Shown here piece by piece: positions 24,893-38,116 of a DNA stretch of 64,000 nucleotides. Source of the DNA: Ziziphus jujuba (lineage: Eukaryota; Streptophyta; Magnoliopsida; Rosales; Rhamnaceae). The stretch spans positions 24,926,501 through 24,990,500 of the forward strand of contig NC_083387.1 of NCBI RefSeq assembly GCF_031755915.1. The letters are read 5' to 3'. Numbering within the stretch: the stretch's first letter is position 1; every line of letters starts with the position of its first letter. A model generated the notes under the pieces. The model worked only from the letters and a program-made list of their open reading frames with translations. It was not told the origin of the DNA and made no database searches. Position numbers and translations under genes: made by a program.

Positions 24893-26788
24893 ATAGGTTC
24901 TTGTAATCCTAAGGGACTGTGCATTGTTGTGCATCCTATCCGTGTTTAATCTCTCGTTTTACCCGTGTGAAAGCGTTCTTTCTGTTTGTCTCGAAGTAAA
25001 TTCGTTGTCCGAGTTTGAATAACTCTAATCTTCGAGGGTGTCAATTAGGATCATCTAGCCTAACGGGAAATTCCTATGGCCTAGTCGATGGTCGAGGATG
25101 CCTTTTCTTTTTGAAGGTCAAGCTTATCATCGTGAATGGTATCCGTTTCGTTCATGGAGGAGAAAGATGATTGCCTAAGGATGTGTGTCGATCGATCGAT
25201 TTCAAGGCGTCGAAAATATTTTTCCGATCGATTATCAAAATTAAATACTTTTCAAAGTGGTATTTGAAATTAAAGATGTTTTATTCAAGTATTTTTGGTT
25301 TGTGCTCGTACATGTATCTGTATGTTATATTGTTGATATTATACTGCACCATATGGAGGCGGCGAACCAATGTGGTCCATGTAGAGCTAGCCCCATGATC
25401 ATGTTGCCTACGAGTTCAGGGGATTGGACGGCCAATATAGGCAACCACCCTGGTTTGTATTGGTAGCAGAGTGTCGGCGACAGTTGGAATCATGGATTAC
25501 GTAACATGTAGAAGGTGTTGTACGTACCTCCATTACAAGCGTGCATATTTTATTTTATGCTATGGATTTTAAGATATGAATTTCAATGTGGAGTTTTAAC
25601 AATTGCCTATGCAAGTTAGGTATATTTGAAAAATATATTTTATTATTTGTTTTATGTTATGGTTTTTCCAAGAGCGACTTAAGGGTTAAGTATTGCCAGT
25701 CGAGAATCCAAAGCAGGGTATCGTTGAGTTCAAAAAGCAGATCTTAAAGGAAGCACGCGATTCAAAGTATGCGATACACCCCAAGGGTACCAAGACGTAT
25801 GGAATGCTCACTGGATGACATGGTGGTTTGGCACGATAAAGGAAGTTGCAAGATCCGAATAAAGGTACTTAGGTCACCGACAAGTAAAGTAGGGAGATGT
25901 AAATATGGATTTCGTGCTTAAACTATCATTCACAAAGAGAAGGTACGACAGCGTTTAGAGAATCAAGCAAGCTCCGGATAGCGACTAAAGTTCTACTTGG
26001 TGGTTGATGAGGTTAATGAGATGAGGATGATTCCTTAGGCATGGTTGGATGTTTAAGCATGGTTATTTTTCATTCTAGAAGCTAAGATCTTGATATCTTA
26101 TTTCCTTGGAGATTTAAGGTTCGTATTGATGGTGCTTCATCGATTCAAGGTGGTTGATATTGTTGGTGATAATTTACAATGATAAGGAGTATGATTTTTG
26201 GGACGGAGTTAGAATTTAAGGAGTGTGGAATACTTTATTGGGTTAAGGATCTAGTGATTTGTTCATAGTATTGGTGGTGATGCTAGAATTAAGATTTAAA
26301 TTTCTTATTGCTTGAGGTGTGGATTCATGGAATTTATTTGAAATGGGGGAAACTTAGGGTTTTCAAGAATGATATTTGGATGTTGAGAATTTTATTCATG
26401 ACCTTGATGAATTTAGTTAAAAGAAAGATTGATGTTTGTCGAGGTTAAGACTATTGGTTAATCAATGAGGAGCAAGGGTTTTATAATTGTAAGTACTAGG
26501 AGGGTAATCGAAGACAAGTGAATTAATCTCAACCTTAACTTGGTGATACCAGTATTTGAGGAAATTAGACTTAAGTTCTAATCTAACCTTTTAAAGTGCT
26601 GATCGAGTCACGAGAGTTGGTTGTTGGTTTAAGGATGCATGCTTTAGAAGCACCTTATGGTTAGCGTTCGACTATGACCAAGACTTGCAGATCGTGTTCT
26701 CGTGGACCAATTTGACTATCCTTAATTAGTGGGCATGAGAAGGAAAGTTGCACAAGAGGGAAGTTAAAGTCACTATTAGGCGAATGTA
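24893..26788 (+). other. Degenerate internal sequence of gypsy unit 1
   Basis: No open polyprotein. At about 25,730-25,960 there is a worn integrase-like text (a KKQILKEARDSKYAIHP stretch and a KLSFTKRRYDS stretch), apparently an older, frame-broken relative of the integrase at 26,789-27,470. At about 26,640-26,790 a broken RNase H end leads into NVVADALSRK. The reverse transcriptase core is not recognisable. Confidence 0.55.
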
Positions 26789-27490
26789 GTGGCAGATGCT
26801 TTGAGTAGGAAGGCTACTGGATCCCTTGCTCACATCCAAGTCATCCAACTACCTCTCATGGTGGAGTTGAAGAAGATGGGGGTGTTAATGCATATGCATC
26901 CTTCAGGAGTTCTTATGGCTAGCTTCCAGGTACGACCGGTGTTGGTGGATCGTATAGTAGAGACCCAAATGGAAGATCCTAAGTTGAGGACAATTAAGGG
27001 CAAGGTACAAGAAGGTCTTGATCCGGAATTTTCCATAAGGAGGGATGGAGCCCTCGTGTATAAAGGACGACTTTGCGTTCCGGATATCCCAGGACTCAAG
27101 CAGGAGATTTTGGAGGAGGCGCACAGCTCGATGTATGCGATGCATCCGGGAAGTACCAAGATGTACCGGACGCTTGTTAAGTATTATTGGTGGATTGGTA
27201 TGAAGAGAGAAGTGGCAGACTTCGTATCAAAGTGTTTGATTTGTCAACAAGTGAAAGCAGAAAGACAGAAGCCTTCGGGACTACTCCAACCTTTACCGAT
27301 TCCCGTGTGGAAGTGGGAAGAACTCAACATGGACTTCGTATTCAAGCTTCCTTCCACACCTAGAAGGTACGACGGCATTTGGGTAATCATTGATCGTCTC
27401 ACCAAGTCGGGACACTTCCTACCGGTACGAGAACGTTTTTCGCCCGAGAAGTTAGCCCAGTTGTTCGTGCAAGGCATACGTGGGATCAGT
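26789..27490 (+). pseudogene. Truncated gypsy integrase fragment (unit 1)
   Basis: The frame begins at the RNase H/integrase linker VADALSRK. An H2C2-type zinc-binding region follows (EEAHSSMYAMHPGSTKMY ... YWWIGMK ... CLICQQVKAE), then the start of the catalytic core, WEELNMDFVFKLP with the first catalytic Asp, and DGIWVIIDRLTKSGHFLPV. After LAQLFVQ the sequence switches abruptly into gag; the second Asp and the Glu of the DDE triad are absent, so no active integrase can be made. The open frame runs on to 27,580, overlapping the gag frame by 85 bp. Confidence 0.88.
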
Positions 27491-28476
27491 TCAAGATGGC
27501 CTTCTCTACTGAGTTTTGTCCTCCTGCCTACCGTGAAGCAAGAAGGAGAGAGTTCGATGAACTACGACAGGGGAACATGACGGTGACAGAGTACGAGAGG
27601 AGATTCCGAGAACTATCAGAATTCTACATGCACCTGATTCCCGACGATCACACGAAGAAGGTGAGGTTCATAGACGGATTGAAAGAGAGCATCGGCTACA
27701 CCCTTTCCGGATCAGTACATCCCACCTATCAGTCCGCCAGGGATGCAGCGCTCGAGCTAGAGAGACAGGAGGAGATACACAGACCCTCAAGGCGCAGATC
27801 TTTCGAAGGTTCGTATAGCGGAGTACCTCGACAGGGGGCAGCTAAGAAAGGCCATAGCTCAGGCTCAGATAGTGATGGGTTAAGCCCACGAGGCAGATTC
27901 CAGAGGAGAGATAGTTATCGCATGCCCCAGCCAGCTCGCCATTCGATCAGTGTGGATGCAAGCTTGTATCAGCAGTCACGCATTAGTTCTCCGCGGATTT
28001 GTCCACTTTGTAGGGGGAATCATTCTGGGCAATGTCAGATGGATGGGTTCTGCTTTCGGTGTGGGCAGCCAGGTCACATAAGGAGGGATTGCCCTTATGG
28101 TAGCAGCAGTGTGCTAGAAGCAGGTCGACGGACACAGCATACGGGGATATTTCCAGGACAGAGTTCCCAGGGGAGTCAGCCAGTAGGAGTTTCTTCGGGA
28201 TCAGTCCAGCCGTCTGCAGGATCGAGTCGAGGTAGAGGAAGGAGACCCCAGCAGACAAGTCAAGGCCGGGTGTTTGCTATGACGCAGCAGGGAGCCAGGA
28301 CTACGCCCGACAATTTCACAGATCAAGTGATGGAAGCAGACCTGATCCTGTTGGATCTATCCGGACTTGGAGTAGTGTTGGGCATGGATTGGTTGGCAAG
28401 GAACTACTTAGTCGAGGAAGCGACATGGGAGCCCGAAGCGCAGGTGCGTGATCAGAACCCTTGTTTGTTCCAGTGA
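27481..28476 (+). pseudogene. Gypsy gag with zinc knuckle, fused to protease and chromodomain-tail remnants (unit 1)
   Basis: This is an uninterrupted frame of over 326 codons. The first part is a retrotransposon gag domain (WDQFKMAF, CPPAYREARRREFDELRQGN, VTEYERRFRELSEF). A Ser/Arg-rich linker and a CCHC knuckle CFRCGQPGHIRRDC follow. The protease is cut down to a DLILLDLSGLGVVLGMDWLA stretch and lacks the catalytic D-T/S-G triad. The last residues, EEATWEPEAQVRDQ, match the end of a chromoviral chromodomain tail. Reverse transcriptase, RNase H and most of integrase are missing, and gag lies downstream of integrase, so the order is scrambled. The frame could still yield a Gag-like, nucleic-acid-binding protein. 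The N-terminus of gag is truncated. Confidence 0.88.
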
Positions 28477-28507
28477 CGTGCGGAAATTTCGAGGACGAAA
28501 TTTTTGT

Positions 28508-28520
28508 AAGGGGGGAAGGC
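28508..28520 (+). other. Polypurine tract before LTR 2
   Basis: AAGGGGGGAAGGC directly precedes the TG of LTR2, in the position needed to prime plus-strand DNA synthesis. The preceding 'aatttcgaggacgaaat' is the usual context in plant gypsy elements. The same tract is at 35,127-35,139. Confidence 0.8.
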
Positions 28521-31497
28521 TGTAACACCCCGTCCCGAATCGCACCGGAATCCGTGCACGTTGACCGAGGTTGACCGTTGACCGTTGACCGAAGGGGTCA
28601 AAAGTTGACTTTTGACTCGGTGGGAATTTCGAGTTGACCAGGGTACCGTGGCGAAGTGCACGATGCCACGAGTTCGTAGACTAGTAGCACGTCGAAAACG
28701 GAGCTACGGTTTGAAAGTTATGGGCAAAACAAGTTGAAGTGTAAACTGTCTAAAAGGTGCCGGGAGTTGACTTTTTCTTGTGATGTAATTGTGAGTTGAC
28801 TCTTGTATGGTTGTAAAGTACTCGTCGATACGAGTTCATAGACTAGCGGCACGCTTAAAACGGACATCCGGTTAAAAAGTTATGGACGTTTGAAGTTTAC
28901 CGGATACCGTATTATTTTAATGTTTTTGGGTCGTGAACAGTGAAATGCCACGTGTCAGCTTCTGAGTGGTCCACGTGGTATGAACAGTGTCACGCAGGGT
29001 TTTAATTTTGAAAAACTCTCGGGGAAGAGAGAGAAAGAGAGAGAAGAGAGAGAAAGAGAGAGAGGAGAGAGAAAGAGAGAGAGAGGACCCGCCGGCCGCC
29101 GGCCATTTTCACGTTTTCCGGCCTAGTTACTGTACACACGCCGGCCAGCCAGATTTCCCACCTCATTTCCGGCAAAACCTCCAAATTTCACGGCGAACGG
29201 CCGCCGGACGCGCCCGGATCGGACGTCCGAAGTTTGGCGGCGATTTTTCCCCTCCACCGCCGGCCACCGCGAATCGGCACTATTTCGGCAGATAAACAGT
29301 ACACGCGCCATACACCCAGCATCCTCTCCTCAAGTCCGGCCTACCCACCAAAAATCACGGCCATCGGACCACCGACGCGCCGGGATCGGAGCGTTTTCCG
29401 GCGAGGGGTCGAAAATCTTCAAACGGTGATTTCTCCGCCGTCCGACCTCCGTTTTACTCACCGTCGGTCCCGTTGGATTGCTCTCCTCACGATCTACAAA
29501 TCTGCAAAATTTCACAGCAAACGGCCACCGTCGGAAATTACTGTTCCGGCGACGGTTGCCGGTGACGTGGCGGCCCGCCGGAAATTACTGTTCCGGCGAT
29601 TACCCGAAAATTTCCGGCCAGCTCCAGTCCGCAGTGTTCGACCTCCTGAACCCAAATCCGACTTCCGTTTCCACCAATTCGCGACGGTTTGGGAGAATTG
29701 CGGAGCCGAAACCCGAAAAGCTTCCCGATAAAATTCAAACCCCGTCGGGTACGATCATCGGAAATTAAGACCGGATCTGTGATTAGCATCACTCGAGCTT
29801 CGATTCGGTATATGATTCGTAAATTTTAGTTATCGTTGTGTTTTGACCCCCCGGGTACCGGGTATTATTTACCCGAATAAAATATTAATTTATTTGACTG
29901 CCTGTGAATTTTGTTCTAGGAGCACCGGTGAGTCGTAGAATTGATCCCGTAGTGGATCATGGGTTAATTGCGTGCTCAAGGTGAGTGACCCACCTTCAAA
30001 TTAATTTTGGGGAATTTAATTGATGAATATATTATGTGTGAATTAAATATTTGGAATTTAATATCTATGTGCCAAATATTTATTGGATTTATTGTAGAAT
30101 TATTTATGAATTTATTGGATTTAAGAAAATGCGAATTCTACAAATTTATGCCGTGTGGAATTATTTTATGGTTTTGAGGATTTTGAAATTGGTGTGGTTT
30201 TAATGGTAAATTGGGCACGATTTGATTTTCAAATATTTCAAGGAAAATATTTGGTTATGTTGGTGATTTCAATTTTTATGAAATATGCCCATAAAATATT
30301 ATGGGATTTGATTATGATATTTCGAGAAATTATTTATGCTTGGAAAAAATGTGGATATTTGAATTGATGGATTTGGGAGTTGGTGGATTTGAAAATCATG
30401 GGATTTATGGTATTAATTATAAGGAAATTGTGGAGAATTTCCCGGTTCAAGCGGATGGATTATGCCCGCTATGCTTATGAAAAATGTGAAATTTGTTTTA
30501 TGATTTAAATTTATGGATTTTATAATTTTTAGATGCACCGTGCACGTACTGGTGTTCTGATTATGTGATATGGTATATGTGATATGGTTAGTGTGCACAC
30601 GGTTGTGATTAGCGCGCAGGTGGGTGTGAGTAGCGCGCGGTTGATATTATGAGGGTGTCCTGTGCATGCCATCGGAGAGGGCGGCCACCCCCCATGGCCG
30701 GGACACCAGGTTAGCAGCGGCGTAGTGGGACGCCACGCGACCGTATGCCGGTTTCTTTCTATAACCTCCTGTCTGGCGGTACCTTGGGACGCTGGGTACT
30801 GTTGGCGCCACTGGTATATAGTGGGTGCATCAAATGATTTTCAGAACTGTATTTTAAAAATAAAATGTTTGGAAACTGAATTGGAATTAAAAATATAATT
30901 GTTACCGCTTCTGGTATTTAATTGATGTCTTGGTTTTCGGGGAATATGGATAAAGGGTTTTGTGAAATTGTTTTAAAAGGGGAACCTTTCCAACTGAGAG
31001 AATTGTAAGGGTTTTGAGAGAAAATATTATTTCCAAATAATTATTATTTATACTTATTACTGTGATATTATATGGTATAGTAGTAGGGTCGCTCACTGAG
31101 ATGATTAGCATCTCACACTCTTAAATTCCGTTCCTCTAGGTACCAGGTTGTCGGCGTTCACTCGGAGCGGACTTGATCTTCCTCGCTGTTTTAGTTCGTA
31201 CTGTACCCTGTTCTTCTTTATTGCAGTTGTACTATTTCTTTCACTCTTGTTGTATTTATCTTGCACTGGATTACTGTATTTTTGTTTTGAAGTGCTGAAA
31301 TTTGTGGAACCAATTTGTAGTTTGTGGGAGGAATAAGGGGATATTTTTGAAGTGTGTTTTCAGTGCAGGTAAATTTGTGGCAAGTAAATCCCTTAGGGGA
31401 GGTGCTGCCGGATTTTCCGTTGGAAGGTTCGGTGGTATTTCCCTGGGATCAGGGCTGTCTAGGGTTTCTGAGGAGGAATTCTGGACGGGTCCTGACA
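28521..31497 (+). repeat. Gypsy LTR 2 (middle LTR)
   Basis: 2,977 bp, TG...CA. At all four sites where LTR1 differs from LTR3, LTR2 carries the LTR3 base (29,173 C; 29,285 T; 29,456 A; 30,723 T). If this is a recombinant LTR, the crossover lay after position 2,203 of the LTR. It is followed by a second PBS at 31,500-31,511. Confidence 0.92.
28560..28801 (+). promoter_or_regulatory. W-box array in gypsy LTR 2
   Basis: Exact copy of the TTGAC cluster described for LTR1, with the CACGTG pair at 28,949-28,954 and 28,972-28,977. In this position it could drive the second internal region as an independent transcription unit. Confidence 0.6.
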
Positions 31498-33407
31498 GTT
31501 GGTATCAGAGCATAGGTTCTTGTAATCCTAAGGGACTGTGCATTGTTGTGCATCCTATCCGTGTTTAATCTCTCGTTTTACCCGTGTGAAAGCGTTCTTT
31601 CTGTTTGTCTCGAAGTAAATTCGTTGTCCGAGTTTGAATAACTCTAATCTTCGAGGGTGTCAATTAGGATCATCTAGCCTAACGGGAAATTCCTATGGCC
31701 TAGTCGATGGTCGAGGATGCCTTTTCTTTTTGAAGGTCAAGCTTATCATCGTGAATGGTATCCGTTTCGTTCATGGAGGAGAAAGATGATTGCCTAAGGA
31801 TGTGTGTCGATCGATCGATTTCAAGGCGTCGAAAATATTTTTCCGATCGATTATCAAAATTAAATACTTTTCAAAGTGGTATTTGAAATTAAAGATGTTT
31901 TATTCAAGTATTTTTGGTTTGTGCTCGTACATGTATCTGTATGTTATATTGTTGATATTATACTGCACCATATGGAGGCGGCGAACCAATGTGGTCCATG
32001 TAGAGCTAGCCCCATGATCATGTTGCCTACGAGTTCAGGGGATTGGACGGCCAATATAGGCAACCACCCTGGTTTGTATTGGTAGCAGAGTGTCGGCGAC
32101 AGTTGGAATCATGGATTACGTAACATGTAGAAGGTGTTGTACGTACCTCCATTACAAGCGTGCATATTTTATTTTATGCTATGGATTTTAAGATATGAAT
32201 TTCAATGTGGAGTTTTAACAATTGCCTATGCAAGTTAGGTATATTTGAAAAATATATTTTATTATTTGTTTTATGTTATGGTTTTTCCAAGAGCGACTTA
32301 AGGGTTAAGTATTGCCAGTCGAGAATCCAAAGCAGGGTATCGTTGAGTTCAAAAAGCAGATCTTAAAGGAAGCACGCGATTCAAAGTATGCGATACACCC
32401 CAAGGGTACCAAGACGTATGGAATGCTCACTGGATGACATGGTGGTTTGGCACGATAAAGGAAGTTGCAAGATCCGAATAAAGGTACTTAGGTCACCGAC
32501 AAGTAAAGTAGGGAGATGTAAATATGGATTTCGTGCTTAAACTATCATTCACAAAGAGAAGGTACGACAGCGTTTAGAGAATCAAGCAAGCTCCGGATAG
32601 CGACTAAAGTTCTACTTGGTGGTTGATGAGGTTAATGAGATGAGGATGATTCCTTAGGCATGGTTGGATGTTTAAGCATGGTTATTTTTCATTCTAGAAG
32701 CTAAGATCTTGATATCTTATTTCCTTGGAGATTTAAGGTTCGTATTGATGGTGCTTCATCGATTCAAGGTGGTTGATATTGTTGGTGATAATTTACAATG
32801 ATAAGGAGTATGATTTTTGGGACGGAGTTAGAATTTAAGGAGTGTGGAATACTTTATTGGGTTAAGGATCTAGTGATTTGTTCATAGTATTGGTGGTGAT
32901 GCTAGAATTAAGATTTAAATTTCTTATTGCTTGAGGTGTGGATTCATGGAATTTATTTGAAATGGGGGAAACTTAGGGTTTTCAAGAATGATATTTGGAT
33001 GTTGAGAATTTTATTCATGACCTTGATGAATTTAGTTAAAAGAAAGATTGATGTTTGTCGAGGTTAAGACTATTGGTTAATCAATGAGGAGCAAGGGTTT
33101 TATAATTGTAAGTACTAGGAGGGTAATCGAAGACAAGTGAATTAATCTCAACCTTAACTTGGTGATACCAGTATTTGAGGAAATTAGACTTAAGTTCTAA
33201 TCTAACCTTTTAAAGTGCTGATCGAGTCACGAGAGTTGGTTGTTGGTTTAAGGATGCATGCTTTAGAAGCACCTTATGGTTAGCGTTCGACTATGACCAA
33301 GACTTGCAGATCGTGTTCTCGTGGACCAATTTGACTATCCTTAATTAGTGGGCATGAGAAGGAAAGTTGCACAAGAGGGAAGTTAAAGTCACTATTAGGC
33401 GAATGTA

Positions 33408-34109
33408 GTGGCAGATGCTTTGAGTAGGAAGGCTACTGGATCCCTTGCTCACATCCAAGTCATCCAACTACCTCTCATGGTGGAGTTGAAGAAGATGGGG
33501 GTGTTAATGCATATGCATCCTTCAGGAGTTCTTATGGCTAGCTTCCAGGTACGACCGGTGTTGGTGGATCGTATAGTAGAGACCCAAATGGAAGATCCTA
33601 AGTTGAGGACAATTAAGGGCAAGGTACAAGAAGGTCTTGATCCGGAATTTTCCATAAGGAGGGATGGAGCCCTCGTGTATAAAGGACGACTTTGCGTTCC
33701 GGATATCCCAGGACTCAAGCAGGAGATTTTGGAGGAGGCGCACAGCTCGATGTATGCGATGCATCCGGGAAGTACCAAGATGTACCGGACGCTTGTTAAG
33801 TATTATTGGTGGATTGGTATGAAGAGAGAAGTGGCAGACTTCGTATCAAAGTGTTTGATTTGTCAACAAGTGAAAGCAGAAAGACAGAAGCCTTCGGGAC
33901 TACTCCAACCTTTACCGATTCCCGTGTGGAAGTGGGAAGAACTCAACATGGACTTCGTATTCAAGCTTCCTTCCACACCTAGAAGGTACGACGGCATTTG
34001 GGTAATCATTGATCGTCTCACCAAGTCGGGACACTTCCTACCGGTACGAGAACGTTTTTCGCCCGAGAAGTTAGCCCAGTTGTTCGTGCAAGGCATACGT
34101 GGGATCAGT
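33408..34109 (+). pseudogene. Truncated gypsy integrase fragment (unit 2)
   Basis: Copy of the fragment at 26,789-27,490, with the same VADALSRK start, zinc-binding region, single catalytic Asp in NMDFVFKLP and abrupt fusion to gag. Confidence 0.88.
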
Positions 34110-35095
34110 TCAAGATGGCCTTCTCTACTGAGTTTTGTCCTCCTGCCTACCGTGAAGCAAGAAGGAGAGAGTTCGATGAACTACGACAGGGGAACATGAC
34201 GGTGACAGAGTACGAGAGGAGATTCCGAGAACTATCAGAATTCTACATGCACCTGATTCCCGACGATCACACGAAGAAGGTGAGGTTCATAGACGGATTG
34301 AAAGAGAGCATCGGCTACACCCTTTCCGGATCAGTACATCCCACCTATCAGTCCGCCAGGGATGCAGCGCTCGAGCTAGAGAGACAGGAGGAGATACACA
34401 GACCCTCAAGGCGCAGATCTTTCGAAGGTTCGTATAGCGGAGTACCTCGACAGGGGGCAGCTAAGAAAGGCCATAGCTCAGGCTCAGATAGTGATGGGTT
34501 AAGCCCACGAGGCAGATTCCAGAGGAGAGATAGTTATCGCATGCCCCAGCCAGCTCGCCATTCGATCAGTGTGGATGCAAGCTTGTATCAGCAGTCACGC
34601 ATTAGTTCTCCGCGGATTTGTCCACTTTGTAGGGGGAATCATTCTGGGCAATGTCAGATGGATGGGTTCTGCTTTCGGTGTGGGCAGCCAGGTCACATAA
34701 GGAGGGATTGCCCTTATGGTAGCAGCAGTGTGCTAGAAGCAGGTCGACGGACACAGCATACGGGGATATTTCCAGGACAGAGTTCCCAGGGGAGTCAGCC
34801 AGTAGGAGTTTCTTCGGGATCAGTCCAGCCGTCTGCAGGATCGAGTCGAGGTAGAGGAAGGAGACCCCAGCAGACAAGTCAAGGCCGGGTGTTTGCTATG
34901 ACGCAGCAGGGAGCCAGGACTACGCCCGACAATTTCACAGATCAAGTGATGGAAGCAGACCTGATCCTGTTGGATCTATCCGGACTTGGAGTAGTGTTGG
35001 GCATGGATTGGTTGGCAAGGAACTACTTAGTCGAGGAAGCGACATGGGAGCCCGAAGCGCAGGTGCGTGATCAGAACCCTTGTTTGTTCCAGTGA
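34100..35095 (+). pseudogene. Gypsy gag/protease/chromodomain-tail fusion (unit 2)
   Basis: Copy of the frame at 27,481-28,476, with CCHC knuckle CFRCGQPGHIRRDC, no protease active site and the EEATWEPEAQVRDQ tail. The frame remains open. Confidence 0.88.
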
Positions 35096-35139
35096 CGTGC
35101 GGAAATTTCGAGGACGAAATTTTTGTAAGGGGGGAAGGC

Positions 35140-38116
35140 TGTAACACCCCGTCCCGAATCGCACCGGAATCCGTGCACGTTGACCGAGGTTGACCGTTGA
35201 CCGTTGACCGAAGGGGTCAAAAGTTGACTTTTGACTCGGTGGGAATTTCGAGTTGACCAGGGTACCGTGGCGAAGTGCACGATGCCACGAGTTCGTAGAC
35301 TAGTAGCACGTCGAAAACGGAGCTACGGTTTGAAAGTTATGGGCAAAACAAGTTGAAGTGTAAACTGTCTAAAAGGTGCCGGGAGTTGACTTTTTCTTGT
35401 GATGTAATTGTGAGTTGACTCTTGTATGGTTGTAAAGTACTCGTCGATACGAGTTCATAGACTAGCGGCACGCTTAAAACGGACATCCGGTTAAAAAGTT
35501 ATGGACGTTTGAAGTTTACCGGATACCGTATTATTTTAATGTTTTTGGGTCGTGAACAGTGAAATGCCACGTGTCAGCTTCTGAGTGGTCCACGTGGTAT
35601 GAACAGTGTCACGCAGGGTTTTAATTTTGAAAAACTCTCGGGGAAGAGAGAGAAAGAGAGAGAAGAGAGAGAAAGAGAGAGAGGAGAGAGAAAGAGAGAG
35701 AGAGGACCCGCCGGCCGCCGGCCATTTTCACGTTTTCCGGCCTAGTTACTGTACACACGCCGGCCAGCCAGATTTCCCACCTCATTTCCGGCAAAACCTC
35801 CAAATTTCACGGCGAACGGCCGCCGGACGCGCCCGGATCGGACGTCCGAAGTTTGGCGGCGATTTTTCCCCTCCACCGCCGGCCACCGCGAATCGGCACT
35901 ATTTCGGCAGATAAACAGTACACGCGCCATACACCCAGCATCCTCTCCTCAAGTCCGGCCTACCCACCAAAAATCACGGCCATCGGACCACCGACGCGCC
36001 GGGATCGGAGCGTTTTCCGGCGAGGGGTCGAAAATCTTCAAACGGTGATTTCTCCGCCGTCCGACCTCCGTTTTACTCACCGTCGGTCCCGTTGGATTGC
36101 TCTCCTCACGATCTACAAATCTGCAAAATTTCACAGCAAACGGCCACCGTCGGAAATTACTGTTCCGGCGACGGTTGCCGGTGACGTGGCGGCCCGCCGG
36201 AAATTACTGTTCCGGCGATTACCCGAAAATTTCCGGCCAGCTCCAGTCCGCAGTGTTCGACCTCCTGAACCCAAATCCGACTTCCGTTTCCACCAATTCG
36301 CGACGGTTTGGGAGAATTGCGGAGCCGAAACCCGAAAAGCTTCCCGATAAAATTCAAACCCCGTCGGGTACGATCATCGGAAATTAAGACCGGATCTGTG
36401 ATTAGCATCACTCGAGCTTCGATTCGGTATATGATTCGTAAATTTTAGTTATCGTTGTGTTTTGACCCCCCGGGTACCGGGTATTATTTACCCGAATAAA
36501 ATATTAATTTATTTGACTGCCTGTGAATTTTGTTCTAGGAGCACCGGTGAGTCGTAGAATTGATCCCGTAGTGGATCATGGGTTAATTGCGTGCTCAAGG
36601 TGAGTGACCCACCTTCAAATTAATTTTGGGGAATTTAATTGATGAATATATTATGTGTGAATTAAATATTTGGAATTTAATATCTATGTGCCAAATATTT
36701 ATTGGATTTATTGTAGAATTATTTATGAATTTATTGGATTTAAGAAAATGCGAATTCTACAAATTTATGCCGTGTGGAATTATTTTATGGTTTTGAGGAT
36801 TTTGAAATTGGTGTGGTTTTAATGGTAAATTGGGCACGATTTGATTTTCAAATATTTCAAGGAAAATATTTGGTTATGTTGGTGATTTCAATTTTTATGA
36901 AATATGCCCATAAAATATTATGGGATTTGATTATGATATTTCGAGAAATTATTTATGCTTGGAAAAAATGTGGATATTTGAATTGATGGATTTGGGAGTT
37001 GGTGGATTTGAAAATCATGGGATTTATGGTATTAATTATAAGGAAATTGTGGAGAATTTCCCGGTTCAAGCGGATGGATTATGCCCGCTATGCTTATGAA
37101 AAATGTGAAATTTGTTTTATGATTTAAATTTATGGATTTTATAATTTTTAGATGCACCGTGCACGTACTGGTGTTCTGATTATGTGATATGGTATATGTG
37201 ATATGGTTAGTGTGCACACGGTTGTGATTAGCGCGCAGGTGGGTGTGAGTAGCGCGCGGTTGATATTATGAGGGTGTCCTGTGCATGCCATCGGAGAGGG
37301 CGGCCACCCCCCATGGCCGGGACACCAGGTTAGCAGCGGCGTAGTGGGACGCCACGCGACCGTATGCCGGTTTCTTTCTATAACCTCCTGTCTGGCGGTA
37401 CCTTGGGACGCTGGGTACTGTTGGCGCCACTGGTATATAGTGGGTGCATCAAATGATTTTCAGAACTGTATTTTAAAAATAAAATGTTTGGAAACTGAAT
37501 TGGAATTAAAAATATAATTGTTACCGCTTCTGGTATTTAATTGATGTCTTGGTTTTCGGGGAATATGGATAAAGGGTTTTGTGAAATTGTTTTAAAAGGG
37601 GAACCTTTCCAACTGAGAGAATTGTAAGGGTTTTGAGAGAAAATATTATTTCCAAATAATTATTATTTATACTTATTACTGTGATATTATATGGTATAGT
37701 AGTAGGGTCGCTCACTGAGATGATTAGCATCTCACACTCTTAAATTCCGTTCCTCTAGGTACCAGGTTGTCGGCGTTCACTCGGAGCGGACTTGATCTTC
37801 CTCGCTGTTTTAGTTCGTACTGTACCCTGTTCTTCTTTATTGCAGTTGTACTATTTCTTTCACTCTTGTTGTATTTATCTTGCACTGGATTACTGTATTT
37901 TTGTTTTGAAGTGCTGAAATTTGTGGAACCAATTTGTAGTTTGTGGGAGGAATAAGGGGATATTTTTGAAGTGTGTTTTCAGTGCAGGTAAATTTGTGGC
38001 AAGTAAATCCCTTAGGGGAGGTGCTGCCGGATTTTCCGTTGGAAGGTTCGGTGGTATTTCCCTGGGATCAGGGCTGTCTAGGGTTTCTGAGGAGGAATTC
38101 TGGACGGGTCCTGACA
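35140..38116 (+). repeat. Gypsy LTR 3
   Basis: 2,977 bp from TGTAACACC to CCTGACA, followed at once by ATTGA and the resumed copia sequence. It has no PBS after it, as expected for the terminal 3' LTR. Confidence 0.92.
35179..35420 (+). promoter_or_regulatory. W-box array in gypsy LTR 3
   Basis: Third copy of the TTGAC cluster, with CACGTG cores at 35,568-35,573 and 35,591-35,596. From the terminal LTR, transcription would read out rightward, antisense to the copia integrase and toward element B and, about 10 kb further, INTS7. Confidence 0.55.

Larger units (their letters stand above)
31498..35139 (+). mobile_element. Second internal region of the gypsy array
   Basis: This 3,642-bp stretch repeats 24,879-28,520 with no difference noticed by eye. 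It includes the PBS (31,500-31,511), the degenerate upstream part, integrase, gag and the polypurine tract (35,127-35,139). Identity of the two internals supports a recent expansion or an assembly duplication. Confidence 0.88.

Noticed and set aside
21902..38116. Endogenous pararetrovirus or other integrated virus in the scrambled gypsy region
   Set aside because: Long terminal repeats with a 5-bp target duplication, tRNA-Met PBS, a gypsy-type integrase zinc region and a chromodomain tail identify a Ty3/gypsy retrotransposon; no movement-protein signature was seen.
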